This document shows positions 1-13,665 of a stretch of DNA of 64,000 bases, piece by piece (the stretch's first letter is position 1; each line of letters opens with the position of its first letter). The notes under the pieces are model-generated. The model saw only the letters and a program-made list of their open reading frames with translations. It did not search any database and was not told where the DNA came from. A program made the position numbers and the translations under genes. Source of the DNA: Polytrichum commune (Eukaryota > Streptophyta > Polytrichopsida > Polytrichales > Polytrichaceae); NCBI GenBank assembly GCA_950295325.1, contig OX485804.1, positions 62,154,533 through 62,218,532 on the forward strand. The letters run 5' to 3'.

Positions 1-290
1 AATGTTATAAGAGGTCATATTAAAATTCTTGTTCTCTCTGAGTGGTCAATAAGCCCTCTTGATTGTCTCTTATTTAAAGTCTAGAATAGTTAACACATTT
101 CAAGCACGTAGTCCAATCTCATAGTAACACGTATCTTTTTCTTTGTCCATTTATAAATACAAGCATTGTCATATACCATACAAATAATGATGTCTAATTA
201 GGAATAATGACCACATAAGGCCCATATACCTTAAGTGAACAATATGCAAATCTCATGAAGGGTTGAGGCTCCATGTCAACCCATGATTAC
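1..290 (+). repeat. Dispersed repeat family A, partial copy
   Basis: This stretch matches the second half of the longer copy at 23,318-23,800. Shared strings include 'ttataagaggtca', 'agtccaa.ctca', 'aatagtgacca..taaggccca' and the context around 'tcttgttct'. Other copies or fragments lie at 19,593-19,940, 22,095-22,275, 24,342-24,450 and 31,283-31,450. No coding potential is visible. It is probably a fragment of an old transposable element, but its ends and class cannot be set by eye. Confidence 0.5.
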
Positions 291-2377
291 TATTAGACAT
301 GACCCACTTAAGGGTGGGGAATGGCATCATACAAGCAATGAGTGGCGAGTGGTAACTTGTGAGCATTGATGAAGTTGATTTTTTGGTCATACACACACTT
401 TTGTATGTGGATATGTAGCAACAAAACGAATGGTGTAAAGTTACTAAATACCAAATTGGACATGCAAATATGCTTAAGATATCAACCAAAATCAATACAT
501 TACTAGTGATTATATTTCTTGAAATGATGGCATTTTAGCACTTTAAATGGAGGAAAATTTGCACAAGCAAGTTGTTTGAACACATGGCGAAGATAATGAT
601 GAAAATATTAATTGCTAACACAATACAATGGCCACTTTGTTATTCATGAAAATGTAAGTCAAACCCACAACATATACACACTCAAATAAAGTAGCCATAA
701 ACTATTCATAAAGTACCCTAATCATCCAAATCATTGTACTCATCCGCCTCATCAAGTACGTATGAGTGACAAGCAATTTATTTAGACCTACGGGTGAGGA
801 ATCGGCATCGCTAGCTCTGCCATGATCCAGGCGACACTCTCCGCATATGGAGGCAAACACCATGGAACTTTTAGGGGAAATCATACATAATATTTTCCCA
901 CATAAAAAATTATAAATATTAGACTTGAATGGTGCACTTCTCAAGCTATATATATCAAGTTAACAAAAGATGAATGGTAAATCTTACATACTCAATTGGG
1001 TTTTCTTGCTAACGTCTTAACAAGTTCATCATCAAAACTGAAGGAGATGTTCTATGCCATAGAACCACGTAAACCAAGAATTAGTATTGTATCATGCATT
1101 GTAGATAGGAGGCCATAAAAGAATGGAAAGTTTTCCTTGTACATGACACAATGGTGGCCACTATGTCTATGAGCATAAATAAATGCACATGCCAATGAGC
1201 TGGCGAGAGGTCAATCAAAATGTAATAGTTAATAACAATATCATAGTGAAATATATTGACCCTTAAACATATCGAGAGTATGAGAGCTACCAACAAGTAG
1301 ATGCTTAAGCATCAAAGACAACTGATCCATGTATTGTTAAAGTCTCAATTAGGATTTGCATCGATCCGGAGTTTTTTTGCTACCGCCTCTCCAGGACATT
1401 TTCATGTTCATGTTCTACGTGCTCACAAATTTGAGATTGTAGTACACAATCAAGGCCTCCACATCCACCTTGGATAGTGCACCCTTCTTTTGGATAACAA
1501 ACTTTGACTTGTTTTTGAATAATTAAACATCATGGTGCAAAAATGTCGAGTTTGCACACCATAAGCTATCATTTAGTGGGTTCTAACAAAAACCAATTCA
1601 ACATTCCAACACAATGAGAGATGAACAAACTGAAATAACGAGAGAGAGTAGAATCTAAGTTGTACCGTCAAAGATGCGTCAAGTGGAAAACATAATGACC
1701 GCTCGTAAAAATCCCATCAATATTTTTCCCAACACAAAGCCAGGTGAGGCAAAAAATGTCCTTGCATCATCCTACCTATCTTTCTTCTCATGGACAAATA
1801 GAACAAGGGGCCATTACCAATATGATGTGCAAAAACAAATTCAAATAACCTCAAATTGGTTTCTCTTGTGGTCGTCCCAAACAATGAGAGTATTTGGAGG
1901 ACATACATATTAAGCACATGAAGACCTTTTGGCAAATATGCAATAATTAGATGAAACCCTCCAAATGTGCAAGCTTTTGGAGAAACCCTTGTCTTCTACC
2001 CAAATTCAACCTACAAATAAAACTTTAAAATTAATGAAACTCAAGTACGATCCATATGGCAACAAAATGATATTCATGTCATGACAATAATTCCAACATT
2101 TAATGTATAGAAATAACTTCAAAGTCCTATAATCCCATATTTTTTCATTTGGGTTGTGGTAAAAATGCAAAGAATACTAGGTCAATATGTGAACATAAAT
2201 TATCTGGAATGGCTAAGGGACATGGCATTCGATGCCAACAACTCACACTTAAAATACCTACCAAACATAAACACCAATTAAATCATGCTTAGTGTATATG
2301 ACATATGAGAATAACTTTAAGTGGGCGATTGAAAGGTTAAAGCTATGCAAGAAACCAAAGAATTGATTACATGAATA
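291..2377. other. AT-rich intergenic DNA, no gene seen
   Basis: Only short frames of 80 codons or fewer occur, on both strands, and none has a recognisable motif. Minus-strand frames near 1.7-1.9 kb could belong to the degenerate coding stretch at 2.4-3.9 kb, but nothing in them proves it. Confidence 0.5.
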
Positions 2378-3930
2378 TTACTTGTTTGACGGTAGTGCCT
2401 TCACCAAAGACTTTCTTGATTTGACGATATTTTGCAAATACACCTTGGCCACTGAAAATTGGTTAGAGTGTTTTTGTCCAAAACATAATGCATCATCCTC
2501 CAGTGTAATAAGAAGGTGTAAGGACATGTATTTCCCAACAAACCTTCCATTTATACATTTTCCCATTCTTTCAAGGGCATCCTCACAAAGGCATCCTCCC
2601 TTGAGCATCAATAAAATGATGTCCTTTAACATCACACTTAACATATTGAAACAATTAATGTTTTTATAAAAACAAAAAGGATGCCTTAATTAACCATGTC
2701 TTAGGCTCCTTCTCGATGACATATTCTAATGGAAAGCATAGAGACTCATAGGCCACGTGATTTGAATTCCACCACTTTAACCATCTAGCCTTGTAAATCG
2801 GCTCCATTGGGATTTTTGCAATTATTTGCAATTTCTCTAATTTCATTTCAAATTCCAAATGAATTCCAGATGTGCAATTTATTTGTGCAATGAGATGCTA
2901 ATAATTCATTGAAAGCCAATATAAACACATAAATGACCAATGCTTAAAGATATACAATAACTCACCTCATTCATCAAATCCACACCATTAGTTGAATTTG
3001 CAATGGTTATAAGGGTTTTTTCATTATACTTTTAGGATGCCTCCTCAGTTATAGAAGTTATCTCACACTACAAAAAGAAAAATATGCATGAGTTGGAAAC
3101 ACTTTATTCAAATTAACTTGAATACCCAAATATTGAAGGAGATAGATTATGCACCTTGTAAAAAATTTGGGCGAAGACATCCAATGTTGTTTTCCTACCA
3201 TGCTCACACACTCAGAATATTAATCTGGTGCAATTAGATCCTTAAGGTCCTCCAACTTGAGAATTTCAAAGTATATGACACAATGAAATTTTTGCATCAC
3301 ATTCGTCTTGACACTATCATTTTATGTAGATATGAGAGAGACAACAACAACAAATGTATATTAAATGTCATTTATCGTTTAGTGAGATCCCAATAAAATA
3401 ATCTCACAACGAGAAATAGATAGAGTCATAAAGTCATGCCTATTAACATTGTGCATAGCGTTAAGATTGGCCACCGAACCAACAAATAATATACAATTGA
3501 GAGTAATGTCACTCTTCATCTTCATGACGGAGTCCATAAATATGATGGCACCAAGTTGTGACCTGATAGTTACCCTCCTAGTTGTAGAACATCTTGCCAA
3601 TGAGCTCTTGCAGTCCTTGTTACCTTTGAGCATTTTCTCAAACAATTCATTGCATGATTGCCAATGTTTTCCCCAAGTCTTTGCCTCATCAATATCCATT
3701 GATCTTTCATCTTTGACACCTACAATACCTTATCACCCTCCCTAAGACCATTAACACATTTATTTTCCAAAAGTTGTACATAAAATTCTAAATATAGCAT
3801 AACAAGAGGCAATAGAATCAATTGAAAAAGTGGGATAGATAGTCGTGATTTGAAATGGGTGTTGTAAGAAATCATCATATCAAAGAAATTGAAGTTTGCA
3901 TTTTGCAAAATTTGCATGTGAGTCATGAGT
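2378..3930 (-). pseudogene. Degenerate transposase-like coding stretch, unclassified
   Basis: Four minus-strand frames (3720-3926, 3379-3699, 2664-2858, 2378-2644) follow one another in the same orientation. They read like pieces of one protein broken by frameshifts. The first has an aromatic and leucine-rich stretch around FQLILLPLVMLYLEFYVQLL. The second has a WGKHWQSCNELF segment followed by CKSSLARCSTTR and SQLGAIIFMDS. The third has a W-rich WLKWWNSNHVAYESLCFPL segment. These resemble internal parts of cut-and-paste transposases of the hAT kind, where a C-x-TRW block and leucine-rich helices recur. I see neither a BED finger nor catalytic residues, so the family is not established. It is a broken mobile-element gene at most, and chance frames are the alternative. 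Confidence 0.35.
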
Positions 3931-5589
3931 GTTATTCACAATCAACAAAGCCTTTGGAAATGGACAAACGCCACCATTGTCCACATCATTATGGAATTTT
4001 GACCACAAAGAGATAATTCTTATAGTTGTGAGCATCATAGAAGAGACTATATTAGATAATGGTATTCATAAACAATAATTCAACAAATTATAAATCCATG
4101 GCCAAGGATGGCTCCTACCTTAGACCAAAAAAAAAACAAAAAAAACTTGTAAAAAATTAATAGTGCCTCAAGCTAACCTTGAATGGAAATAGGAGGCTAG
4201 GATCCTAACAAGCAAGTAGGACATACATGTGACATATGGTCCAGAGGTTGGACCTATAAGCAAATCAAACTCACACTCAAAGAGGGAGACCGCAAAAACA
4301 AAAACAAATAAGAATCTAGAAATTCAAAGCAAACATGAAATGTCTTGGTGGCGAGACATTGTTTTATGAGTTTTTGGGTTTTATTATGAATTTGTTTTAA
4401 CTTTGTTTTGGTATGCTTTATGCTTTGATGGCTTGTACAAGGTTACAAGAGAAGCCATCAAACCCACCCCCACCATTTGAGGCCTTAGGTGGGGGAGCCA
4501 TCACCTTGTCCCACTACTTGAGAATGCAAACCATGCCCCAAGCACACAAAGGGGAGCCCCTTCCAAGCATGTATGAGGTCCCTTAGACCAACCTCTAGGC
4601 ACATCAAGCTCAAATTCAAAGAAATAAAAAATAATGAACCAAATAAACATGGAAACTCAAAACAAAAATCTCATTGTTGAGACATTGTTTTTGAAGTGTC
4701 CAAAATATTTGTATGAAATTGTTTTTGGTTTTTTTTGTAGGGGTTCCTCTTGCCATGATGGCGCGCACAGGGTAGCATAGGAGGACATCAACCCTACCCC
4801 ATGTTGACACCTCAAGAAATGAATGAAACAAAAAATTAAAGGTTTACCTTCACATCCTAGTGTTGGGGCCTCACTCCCTCCAGCCACTACCTCGTTTGTT
4901 GCCCTCCCTCCATCTAAGGCTTCCCCATGCTACATCCTCATGCCAATATAATCATCCTAGCAACTGCTCTGACCTCACTCCTTTCTACCCTCTACCCTCC
5001 TCCCCCATCATTACTAACCCTCTCTCCACCATCCAAACCAACCTTCGTTCCCATGAACTTCTCCATTTCCTCCTTCTTCAAGCACACATTCAAGTTATAG
5101 GAGCAAGTGTCAACAATGAGGTCCTTCTAGGGTTTCAAGGGAGGTAAGTGGTTGTGCCCCCCACCCAGCCTCCCACGACCACTCATGTGCAAAGCCCACC
5201 ACCAATTCCCAATCACCTCACCCACAAGATCACAAGCGTACTTGTTTGTTCCATTGGTTTGCCATTCTTGACAATATAACTCAAAAGTATACGAAACATC
5301 ACTTGCAATTCCAACACATACAAATGTGCAAGGATCACAAAGATGGGAAGACAATGGATGTGATGTGTTCACGGTGGTTGTCTTTAGGAGTTGCTACAAC
5401 AGAAGGCATGTTGAGCCTCTTAGAGTGGTTGGGGTTTTGGCATTTCCATTACATGCAGTGCGGTGGTCATATGCTTATTGTAGATACATCACCAAACTAC
5501 ATTTTTAATGGTGTTTTTTTTTCTCTCCACGACATGACCTTTGTATGTTGTGTTGTCCTCGAATAATTTGTATGGTGTTCACAAAATAT
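3931..5589. other. Intergenic, no gene seen
   Basis: Two stretches (about 4,240-4,390 and 4,590-4,740) share the wording 'aaatgtcttggtggcgagacattgttttatgagttt' versus 'tctcattgttgagacattgtttttgaagtg', which suggests a local duplicated repeat. A C-rich stretch at 4,860-5,080 gives open frames by composition only. A plus-strand frame at 5,246-5,566 may be the upstream part of the SWIM remnant that follows, but carries no motif. Confidence 0.4.
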
Positions 5590-6890
5590 GTCAATAGATG
5601 AGCGCGTGGAAATGCCAATATACAACCTTGTGGAGACGATGCACAACAAGTGGCTCCAACAATTTTGGCAACAAGATGACTCGCCTATATGAAGCCACAG
5701 TGGATGATTTGCCAACATCCTTGACATTGAAGGCGGTTGCCAAATGTAGAGATCCTAAGCTATTAGCGCATGCCATGACGTCTTATCTAGGGGAAAAAAG
5801 GTCATAATACCAAGGATTGTGCCTTGGAAGGCTTGAAGTTGTTTCTTGCACACAAACAAAAACTCAACTTGCGACTCAATGTCCATTGTCACTCATATCG
5901 ACTCAACAAAGTCAATTACTCCATTCCTTGCCCAAGCACTTGGATAAGAAGAACATGCATAGAGGAGTCATGCACTTTTGTAGAGCGCGGTGTGCACTCA
6001 TATCACATCAATATCATAGATTGATTGCCATGCTTCCTAGTAACACATTGCAAGATTGCCCCCCACCTCGTCCAGAATATCTTGGGCAATGCATGTACTT
6101 TGTGCAATGCCAAAGTCAGAAGTAACAAACATGGCACCTCCTCCAACATACAAAGTGTTGAAGAAAGAGTTCCATTCCTCTAACAATGTGGAGCATGAAT
6201 TATGGTTTTGTATCGACGACATCAAGTGTTGTGTTGTGTAGGTGGTAGTAAAAAATATATACATTGTGCATTGGTCTATAGTACCTAGCATGTGGCCGGC
6301 CAATGACCAATCTCTCAAAGGAGGAGATGTTGGCACTTGAGGACACTAGGTTCCAATTGTTGTAGAGTGAGGCACTTTCACCGTGTTGTAGGCTTTTAGC
6401 AATTGCAACACTCTCCATTTTTTGGTTACATTTTTGGATGCAACCAAATTGGGATGCCCACCCCACTTCTAGATTTTCAAAGACATTTGAATAGAATCCG
6501 ATAGCACCAACGGCGGATCACAAAACAAACGGGAGAGTGCCAAACTTATGGGAGAAAACTACGTTGTTGGAGTCACCACCATTCCCGTATCCAAGATTTG
6601 GAGTGATCATTAACATGGTCTCAAAAGGAGAACAACTCATGCATGTGTTATAATTGGTGACATCCCACAATGCACATGCCTGAACTTCACCAAAATGTCC
6701 TCCATGGATTTGGGAAAGAAAGGAAAATGAATGTACTACAAACACATGTTCTATGTGTTTAAATGTCTATGTGAGGTAGATTACGACATTGACAAATACA
6801 TCAATGCTTCAACGTTTACCTACAACAAGGTTATGCGATTACTTGAGCTTGCCCATATTGTGTTCACCCTAATGTTCCAATATGTTACTA
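5590..6890 (+). pseudogene. Decayed SWIM-type zinc-finger (MULE-like) coding remnant
   Basis: Reading the plus strand across frames gives a coherent order of blocks. At about 5,590 comes DERVEMPIYNLVETMHNKWL, at about 5,680 TRLYEATVDDL, and at about 6,130 APPPTYKVL...WFCIDDIKCCV. At about 6,650-6,890 comes GDIPQCTCLNF, then a gap with a TGA stop, then YYKHMFYVFKCLCEVDYD and a final MRLLEL. The CxC followed at a distance by (C)xH next to an aromatic helix is the layout of a SWIM zinc finger, found in MULE transposases and FAR1/FHY3-type proteins. Here the third ligand position reads Tyr instead of Cys. Several stops and frame changes show that the copy is dead. A domesticated SWIM gene is unlikely because no intact exon structure is visible. 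Confidence 0.45.
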
Positions 6891-8197
6891 CATGACATTA
6901 AGTGTTTTGGATTGTTATAGTTTTAAAAAACAACAATTGGCTTAAAGTTTTGCATGGATCCATGGTAATGGGCCCCTTTCCCTTGTGACTTTTCAAATTG
7001 CTACTACTAAAGAATGAATAGATTCGATTAATTCCTTGCCAAAGTCAAAGTATGAACCCTAAATCTAATAAATTTGACTATATTTGACATCATTGCTCAT
7101 CGCTCATGTATGATTGGGGTTGGTGATGAGTGGTGAGTGGTTAGCCTCACTTGCAGTTGTCTTATATTGGTGTCTACCTACGGAAATGGGCAAGAGAAAC
7201 TAGTAAATTTCTAATGGTGTATGTGCATTTCAAGGTTGCATTTACACTATGATCCAAGAGCAAAGAAACACTAAAAGCAAGTGATCTTATTGGTTGAGAG
7301 CAAAATTGTGAACCCGAGAATTTGCACTAGGGTCTAAATCCAAGGTATGAAGAAATGACGAGGTGCTAATGTGAGCACCATTTATCCCAACAATCCCCAC
7401 TCAAGAAAACACTCATTTTAATTTGAGAAATCAATCTTCAAGCTTAGGTCCAATTTTGAATCCCAATATAAGGTCCATTAAGTTAATGGGTGTTTTGGAC
7501 TATAAGTTTTTTGTACCCAAACCCTAATGCAAACCCACCCTAAGCATGTTCCCAACATGTTACAAGTAGAAGCATATATTGAAGCAGGCTTGTAAGGTAG
7601 AGGCTACCAAACCTGCCACGTTAGCCATTGAGCATATATATTTTTTATGATTAAATGACAAAGTTCTAAATGCTTATTGTTAGCAATTGAAAGGAAACTC
7701 CAACACACCAAGGTATGCCTCTTTGGAATTTATATGCAAGTGTCATAAAGTCCTCATTGGTCCAAAGTTTCATTGGTAGATTATCTAAGACCGTTAGAAC
7801 AACCTAGTGTTAAGGTGATGGACATCCTCATAATCAATGTGTACTTTTATGCATGACTTTACGGTGGTGAATTCGGGTAGGGTGTTGGTTTTAGCACCCT
7901 CTACGTACCTTAAGCCTCTCCAAAATTCCTTGTGAATGCAAGGAAGCATGTTCGTTCAACTTATCCACCTATTCAAAATTCTCATTACCACCAACAAGGA
8001 TAAGGAAAAAGCATCTCAGAAATTAGTATATTGGCTTCATAGTTGGTGAGTCAAAAGGGCTCCTCTAGAGGTCCTCTTTATAATTATTTATATGCTTCTC
8101 ATCTTATCACCGTGAGATGTTTGAATAACTGATGATGAATAAGTAAATTTAGAATAACTTATAGAGATAATAATTACGATTTGGTATTGTGTGCATG
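6891..8197. other. Intergenic, no gene seen
   Basis: No open frame above 60 codons and no recognisable RNA gene or repeat boundary in this AT-rich stretch. Confidence 0.5.
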
Positions 8198-8361
8198 CAT
8201 AACATTATTCAAATCCAAAACAATATTATGTGGGATTGACAATATAATGTAGAATATTCTTGGATATTCCCCACACTCAGTCTGAATATGGAAAATATTC
8301 TATATTCTATAGAATATTGTCATTCCCATGTAATATTGTTTTGAATTTGAATATTGTTATG
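8198..8361. repeat. Palindromic MITE-like element
   Basis: The two halves are reverse complements over about 50 bp each. The left arm starts cataacattattcaaatcc and the reverse complement of the right arm starts cataacaatattcaaattc. Both continue through aaaacaatatta..tggga.tgacaatat. A short loop near 8,270-8,285 separates the arms. The whole unit is about 164 bp, has no coding capacity and is AT-rich, as expected for a foldback or MITE element. I could not define a target-site duplication. Confidence 0.65.
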
Positions 8362-8519
8362 TGTTGTATGATTGCTAACAATAACCTTTAAGGGAGGCTC
8401 ATAAATAATAGGAGTTCACAAGCATATACTTCTTAACATCCACTTGTTAATGAATGTGAGCATAAAGGAAAGAAAAAACCTTGATGGTTCATAACATTAC
8501 TTAGTGTTCAACTCTCATT

Positions 8520-8630
8520 TTGTGGGCCCTCATAATATAACAGTGGGATGCTCAAAAAGATGCCATGGAGACTTAAATTTAGATTGAACTCCCAACATCC
8601 CACTATTATATTGGTGTGAGTTTTTTGGTA
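8520..8630. repeat. Foldback repeat, family H, copy 1
   Basis: The left arm (around 8,526-8,556, tgggccctcataatataaca then gtgggatg) pairs with the right arm (around 8,594-8,625, catcccactattatattggt). The same arm sequence, 'gtgggccctcataatataac', occurs at 24,205-24,225 in a second foldback. That makes this a small family rather than a chance hairpin. Confidence 0.55.
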
Positions 8631-10073
8631 TTTGTTCATTGGGTAGTATTGCTAACCAAGTACCGCATCTTGTTAAAGAGGTGAACATCATCGTTTTTGA
8701 ACACATGGTATCTCATCTTTCTCCAAAGGCAACTTTCTAGGTCCCCACATGGTTTATTCCAATGTATAGTTTACCTAAAAGCCCCCCACCGACAATTGAG
8801 TAGGTTATAGGTAATAGCACTAACATGACCGGGGATATTGAATCTTGTGCCACTTTGGCGACACCCACAAGCTCAACCACTAAACCTAAGGCTTGATGTT
8901 TTCTCACCCGATACTTCATCCAACCATGAAACATCATTTCATATTTTTATTTTTATTTTTCCAATATTGTATCTGCACCAAAAACTATGATTTAGTGTGA
9001 CCCACACTATTCATCATCACCCACATTGATTGTCTTGTAAATCAATGGGTGACAACTAGACGAGGGCATCACATGACACTTGGTGCCGCATGACAAGTCA
9101 CAAAGACCATCCTAACTAACATGACATATCAAGTTCCGATGCATACTTAGTCAAGGTATTTAATGTAGTGTCTCTTAGAAATACCAAAGATTTTAATTTC
9201 CTAGCACCTACCATGGGATGTGCAATAAAACCTTACCCTTGTAATTTTATTGCTAAGTCACCTCAATTCAACATCGATCGATAGACTATTTCATGCTCTT
9301 TGAACCCCGATTCACCTATCGAGTTGGCATAAAATAGAAAAACCACAAACTATACATAGCAATCAACCTTTTCATCCCCGGGTATTAGGTGCTACAAAAC
9401 ATCACCTAAACACCAATACGATCTTGCTCTCTTTGATCTTTGGTGGCAAACACCCATCTTAATAACAAGTAATGCATGAGGGAGAATGCATCGTAAGAAA
9501 TAAGGACACCATGCAAGACAGTCACTGAGCACAAGTGTGTGTGTTCCTCATAACGCACTCCTTGGAATGCATTATTGAACGTAAAGATCCAGGGATGGAT
9601 TTTAACAACTCAGATTGGTTGATTGGAGAAACGTAATGCACTCTGAAATATGTGGGGTGCAATTACACGAGGTGAAGATGCCTTGTATGACAAAGGGGGA
9701 TCCTAGTTGGGTCTCTTTACGGACATGCCTCCTCCGGGCTGCCCGTACCGGAAAAATTGAAAAACTTTTTTTTTGGGGGGGGGGGGCAGTAGGCTAGTGC
9801 TCCAGATTTGAAAAATAGGGTCATTGAGTAGGGTACCATGGTACTTAGTTAGGAGTAGTATTTGTGGGTGAGTTCCATTCCCTGCCAACAATCCCTTTTG
9901 CATGCTTACTTGGACTCGTGATCTCATAGCCGTTCCCGAGTTCCCATGCCAAGGTGGGTGTGGGTGTACTTTAAGTTCCCAACATAGCTCATTCTATAGG
10001 TAACTAGCCCCTAAGTTCCTATTGGCCAACATATTCCATAAATCATTTGTTCCCAACATGTTCCCATATGAAT
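8631..10073. other. Intergenic, no gene seen
   Basis: AT-rich DNA with no supported gene. It contains a T9G12 homopolymer junction at 9,766-9,786. Confidence 0.45.
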
Positions 10074-10128
10074 GAATGAGTGAGTGAGAGAGTGAGAGAG
10101 AGAAAGAGAGAGAGAGAGGGAGAGAGAG
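10074..10128 (+). repeat. (GA)n-rich microsatellite
   Basis: Starts with imperfect GAAT/GAGT repeats and runs into a pure GA tract interrupted by single A or G changes. A (TTTCAC)n-like tract, a separate simple repeat, lies at 10,823-10,848. Confidence 0.85.
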
Positions 10129-13100
10129 ATTTGTCTTGTTATGATAGATTCAAAGCTTTTAGCAAAGCTTTTCATTTTTTGTGGGAAAATATCTATTATA
10201 TGAAGGGCATATTCAAATCAAGTTCAACATAAGGTTTTGAGCAAGTGTCCAACAATCCTAGGGAGCACGCATGGTCAAGTGTACAGAAAAAATGCTCTAG
10301 TATACTAAACTCATCATTCTTTTGGTCCAACGCCCAAAAGTAGTAGCAAAGTGTTGTTTAAGTTGGAGTTTTTTTCCCATGGCGCCCTTTATTGTTGTGT
10401 AAGGTACTCAAATATAGAATGTCAAAGTGAGATCTTCAAAACTTCTCACTAAATGTACTACTCCAAAGGTAATGGCTACATCTAGTTTTGGATGTAGATT
10501 TCATGACCTTAAATATTTTGAAGCTGGATTGTTTTTTCATATTCCTTGAATTCATTTCTAACTCGAGGGCACCATTATAAAAAATCATAGAAAGACGTCA
10601 CTTTGATGTAATTTTATCATATTTTAACCAAAATTTAAGCAATTACGTGTTCAATATACTTACATGCACATTACTTGCACCGTCTTCTAAATATATGTAG
10701 ACTTTCTAGAAGAAGAAATTAAAATGGTCAACATAAATTGCTTGGCTATGTAGATCGATGTGTTTTTGCAAATGTTTATGATTTTTCTTGCACAAAATTC
10801 GAAGTTAGTATATAGTTTTGAATCACTTTCACTTTCACTTTCACTTTTAGGGTAATGGAGTTGTGTACTTGACCGTGCTCTCGCCCCCTAAGCACATCCA
10901 TGTTTCCTTCCAACAAAACATTTTGGTGGTGGGTGGGATCCTGAGCCATTCATAACGCTAACACGACAATTCACTTCTTTCAAACACATTTGTTCTAAGC
11001 AAGAATATTACGAAAGTCGTATTTGCTAAACATGTGAAGTTGTGTGTTGTTGTTGCTGCTATTGGAGCACTATGTGACTATTCCAATGCAAGGCCTCTAA
11101 GAGGGGTAAGCCTCATGTGTGTCCATAGACTCACAACACCAAAGTGGTAATGTACGTGCAACATGTATCTACAACTTACCCAATTGTTGTTTGTGACATT
11201 GAGATAGAATGCATAAAGAATCCAAAAACACATCACACAAAAGTTGCTATCAATCACTTAGTTTAGAAAATACCTTGCTACTTGCCATTATCTAATTTTA
11301 TAATTGCTTATATGACAACAAATGGAACCGGGTAGATCCACGTAGAGCATAGTAAAGTCAAGTGGTATAAGGTAGAGCAAGATAGAGCTAGGCTTCGGTG
11401 TAGAAGTAGTTTCCTTCTTTCTTTATTATTATTTGTGGTAGGCCTTAAAGTTGGCACTTTAGGGGTTTCCCCGAATCAAGTTTACCCCTCAAATTAGGGT
11501 TTGGTGATTGGCAACCACCTAATCTCATACTCCTTGATCATGATGGATTTAATAGGTTACTCATAAAGAATACTTCTCTTTAATAATATACTTAACATCA
11601 TTATGGGGCCGTCATTATTTACTCATTATAGCTATGCCCAACTTTTTGTGCTCATGGTTTTTTTTTGAGAGTGTGAGAGAGAGAGAGAGAGCCACAAGTT
11701 CATGTGTGATGAAGTGCTATTACACTTTGTCAGAGGTGGTCCCTATTAGTGGTACCTATTATAAGTTTATAAGTCACGATGGGGAGAGGGTATTGTGTTC
11801 CCATCAAATGTATACGAGGTAACCCATTTTGTCCAACTTATAAACTTATTTGATATATGCTTGTAGTGTATCCACATTCGAAATTTTCCAGGGTGGTTGG
11901 CACGTATACCATAGAGGGCACTCTATCTCGTCTTTAGTAGGTAGTGCCATGATGTAATTTCCACATGGGATCGACTGAGTTGGAAACCACTTTAGAATAG
12001 ATGCATGGCAAAATTTGAGGGGAAAATATTAGATTATGGTTGGGTTAGAGAGCCTTGATGTATCGTGGACATACCATGAATTTTAATATTTAGTATTAGT
12101 ATTACATTTTAAAATATTAGTTGAAGTTTCAAATACACCCAAAGGCACATTTTTGTAAAGATGCGAGCAAATTATATTGAAAATAATAAAACTAAAGTAC
12201 TAATATTGGATCATTTTCTTTAAGTTGTTGATATTCGAGTCTTTATCTTATTAAAATATTTAGGGATACTTGGCAACAATGGAAAAAAGGCTCTACTTTG
12301 GACAAAATGTTCCTTGACTACTCCTTGCCCACTTATTATTATGGGTTGAAAGTTAGCATGGGTAGAAAACACCATAGCCCATTATATTTCATCTAAGGGT
12401 TGGAAATTAGGGTGGTTTATAAGTTAATAAACTATTATTATTCAAATATAAATGATAGTAAGTGAAAAAATACACTTATACTTATTATTATTATTATTTT
12501 CAACCTTAGTGATTCACGTTCTATGAAAAAAAACTCAATTCCATATCTTTGTTTATGTACATATGAAATTGTGGGCTTCATAGTGACGTGGATCGAGGAA
12601 ACAAATTTCATTGACCACAATTATCATGGTGGGTCAAAATTTATAGTGGGCCACAATAATAAGTGTAAATGGTGTGCCTATTATTGTTTAAATCGATTCC
12701 CCCCCCCCCTCCACCAACAACAATGCACTCTAAACCTCCCTAATATCGTGCCATTGGCAACCAAAGTGCACGTGATGTTAAAGAGGTATGCAGTGTCAGT
12801 ATGGATGCGTGACAATAGAGGATTAGTGTAGAGGATTAGCATGTGACATTATGGAATAACACAAAATAAAGATTGCAATAATGATAATAGTTACAATGAT
12901 GACAATGTGATGCGTGCGAGCGTGTGGTTTGATTCTTTGGTGAACTTTAATGTAAAGACCTATGATATATGGGAAGGAAATGTGACAACATGGAGGGATA
13001 TTTAAACTGAGGACATTTGTTCCCCAAGGTTTTGGGATATAAGAGAGGGAGTGACATTACAGAGGAGGTTAGGGTTTATATGAGATAAATGGAAAGAAAA

Positions 13101-13339
13101 GAAGAAGAAAAAAAAAAAAACATAATTTGGCTACTAGAACCAACACGAGGGCCTTGTATGCAAGGTTCCATTGGCCTGCCAACAAGTGATCCATTGGCAT
13201 GTCTACCCATGCTTGCTTGATAAGAGTTAGTTCACTTATCACGACTACGAACACACACGCCTTTCATTTTATTCATAAAGAAGTTGGGTCTTAAGTGTCT
13301 CGTTTTCTTAATGGGGCCTCTTTGTTTCATTTGTATGTT
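10129..13339. other. Intergenic, no gene seen
   Basis: No supported gene. It contains a C11 tract at 12,699-12,709, a short GA tract at about 11,672-11,690 and a TTA/ATT microsatellite at about 12,480-12,497. A plus-strand frame of 102 codons crosses the C tract and shows no motif. Confidence 0.45.
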
Positions 13340-13665
13340 AGTTCATTGATGATCAAAGAGCAAACGTCATAAACACACATGTTTAAAAGAAGTTGGACTA
13401 TGCCTTCAAATATTAATAACTACTTTACACTCAACACTACTTTACACTCAATAGTGAACACAACTGGGAGGATCTATGTATTCAATTAAGAATTTGACAA
13501 ACATGTACTTTTCATACTCATAACTAAATAAAGGGAGGTCCAAATTTCAATCTGTTTTTTGCAAATGTTTCATGACATATATTCTTGTTGTAACGCAAGT
13601 TTGTGTAAATCTAATCGGTAGAAGTTGGAGAACATGAAAAAAGAAGAAAATAACACCCACATATA
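13340..13665 (+). repeat. Dispersed repeat family C, copy 1
   Basis: Matches 25,235-25,545 over about 300 bp with many substitutions and small indels. Shared strings include 'actcaatagtgaacacaa', 'attcgattaaggaatcgacaaacatg.actttt' (in variant form), 'gaagttggagaaca' and 'acacccacat'. No coding signature is seen. It is probably a fragment of an old element. Confidence 0.55.
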
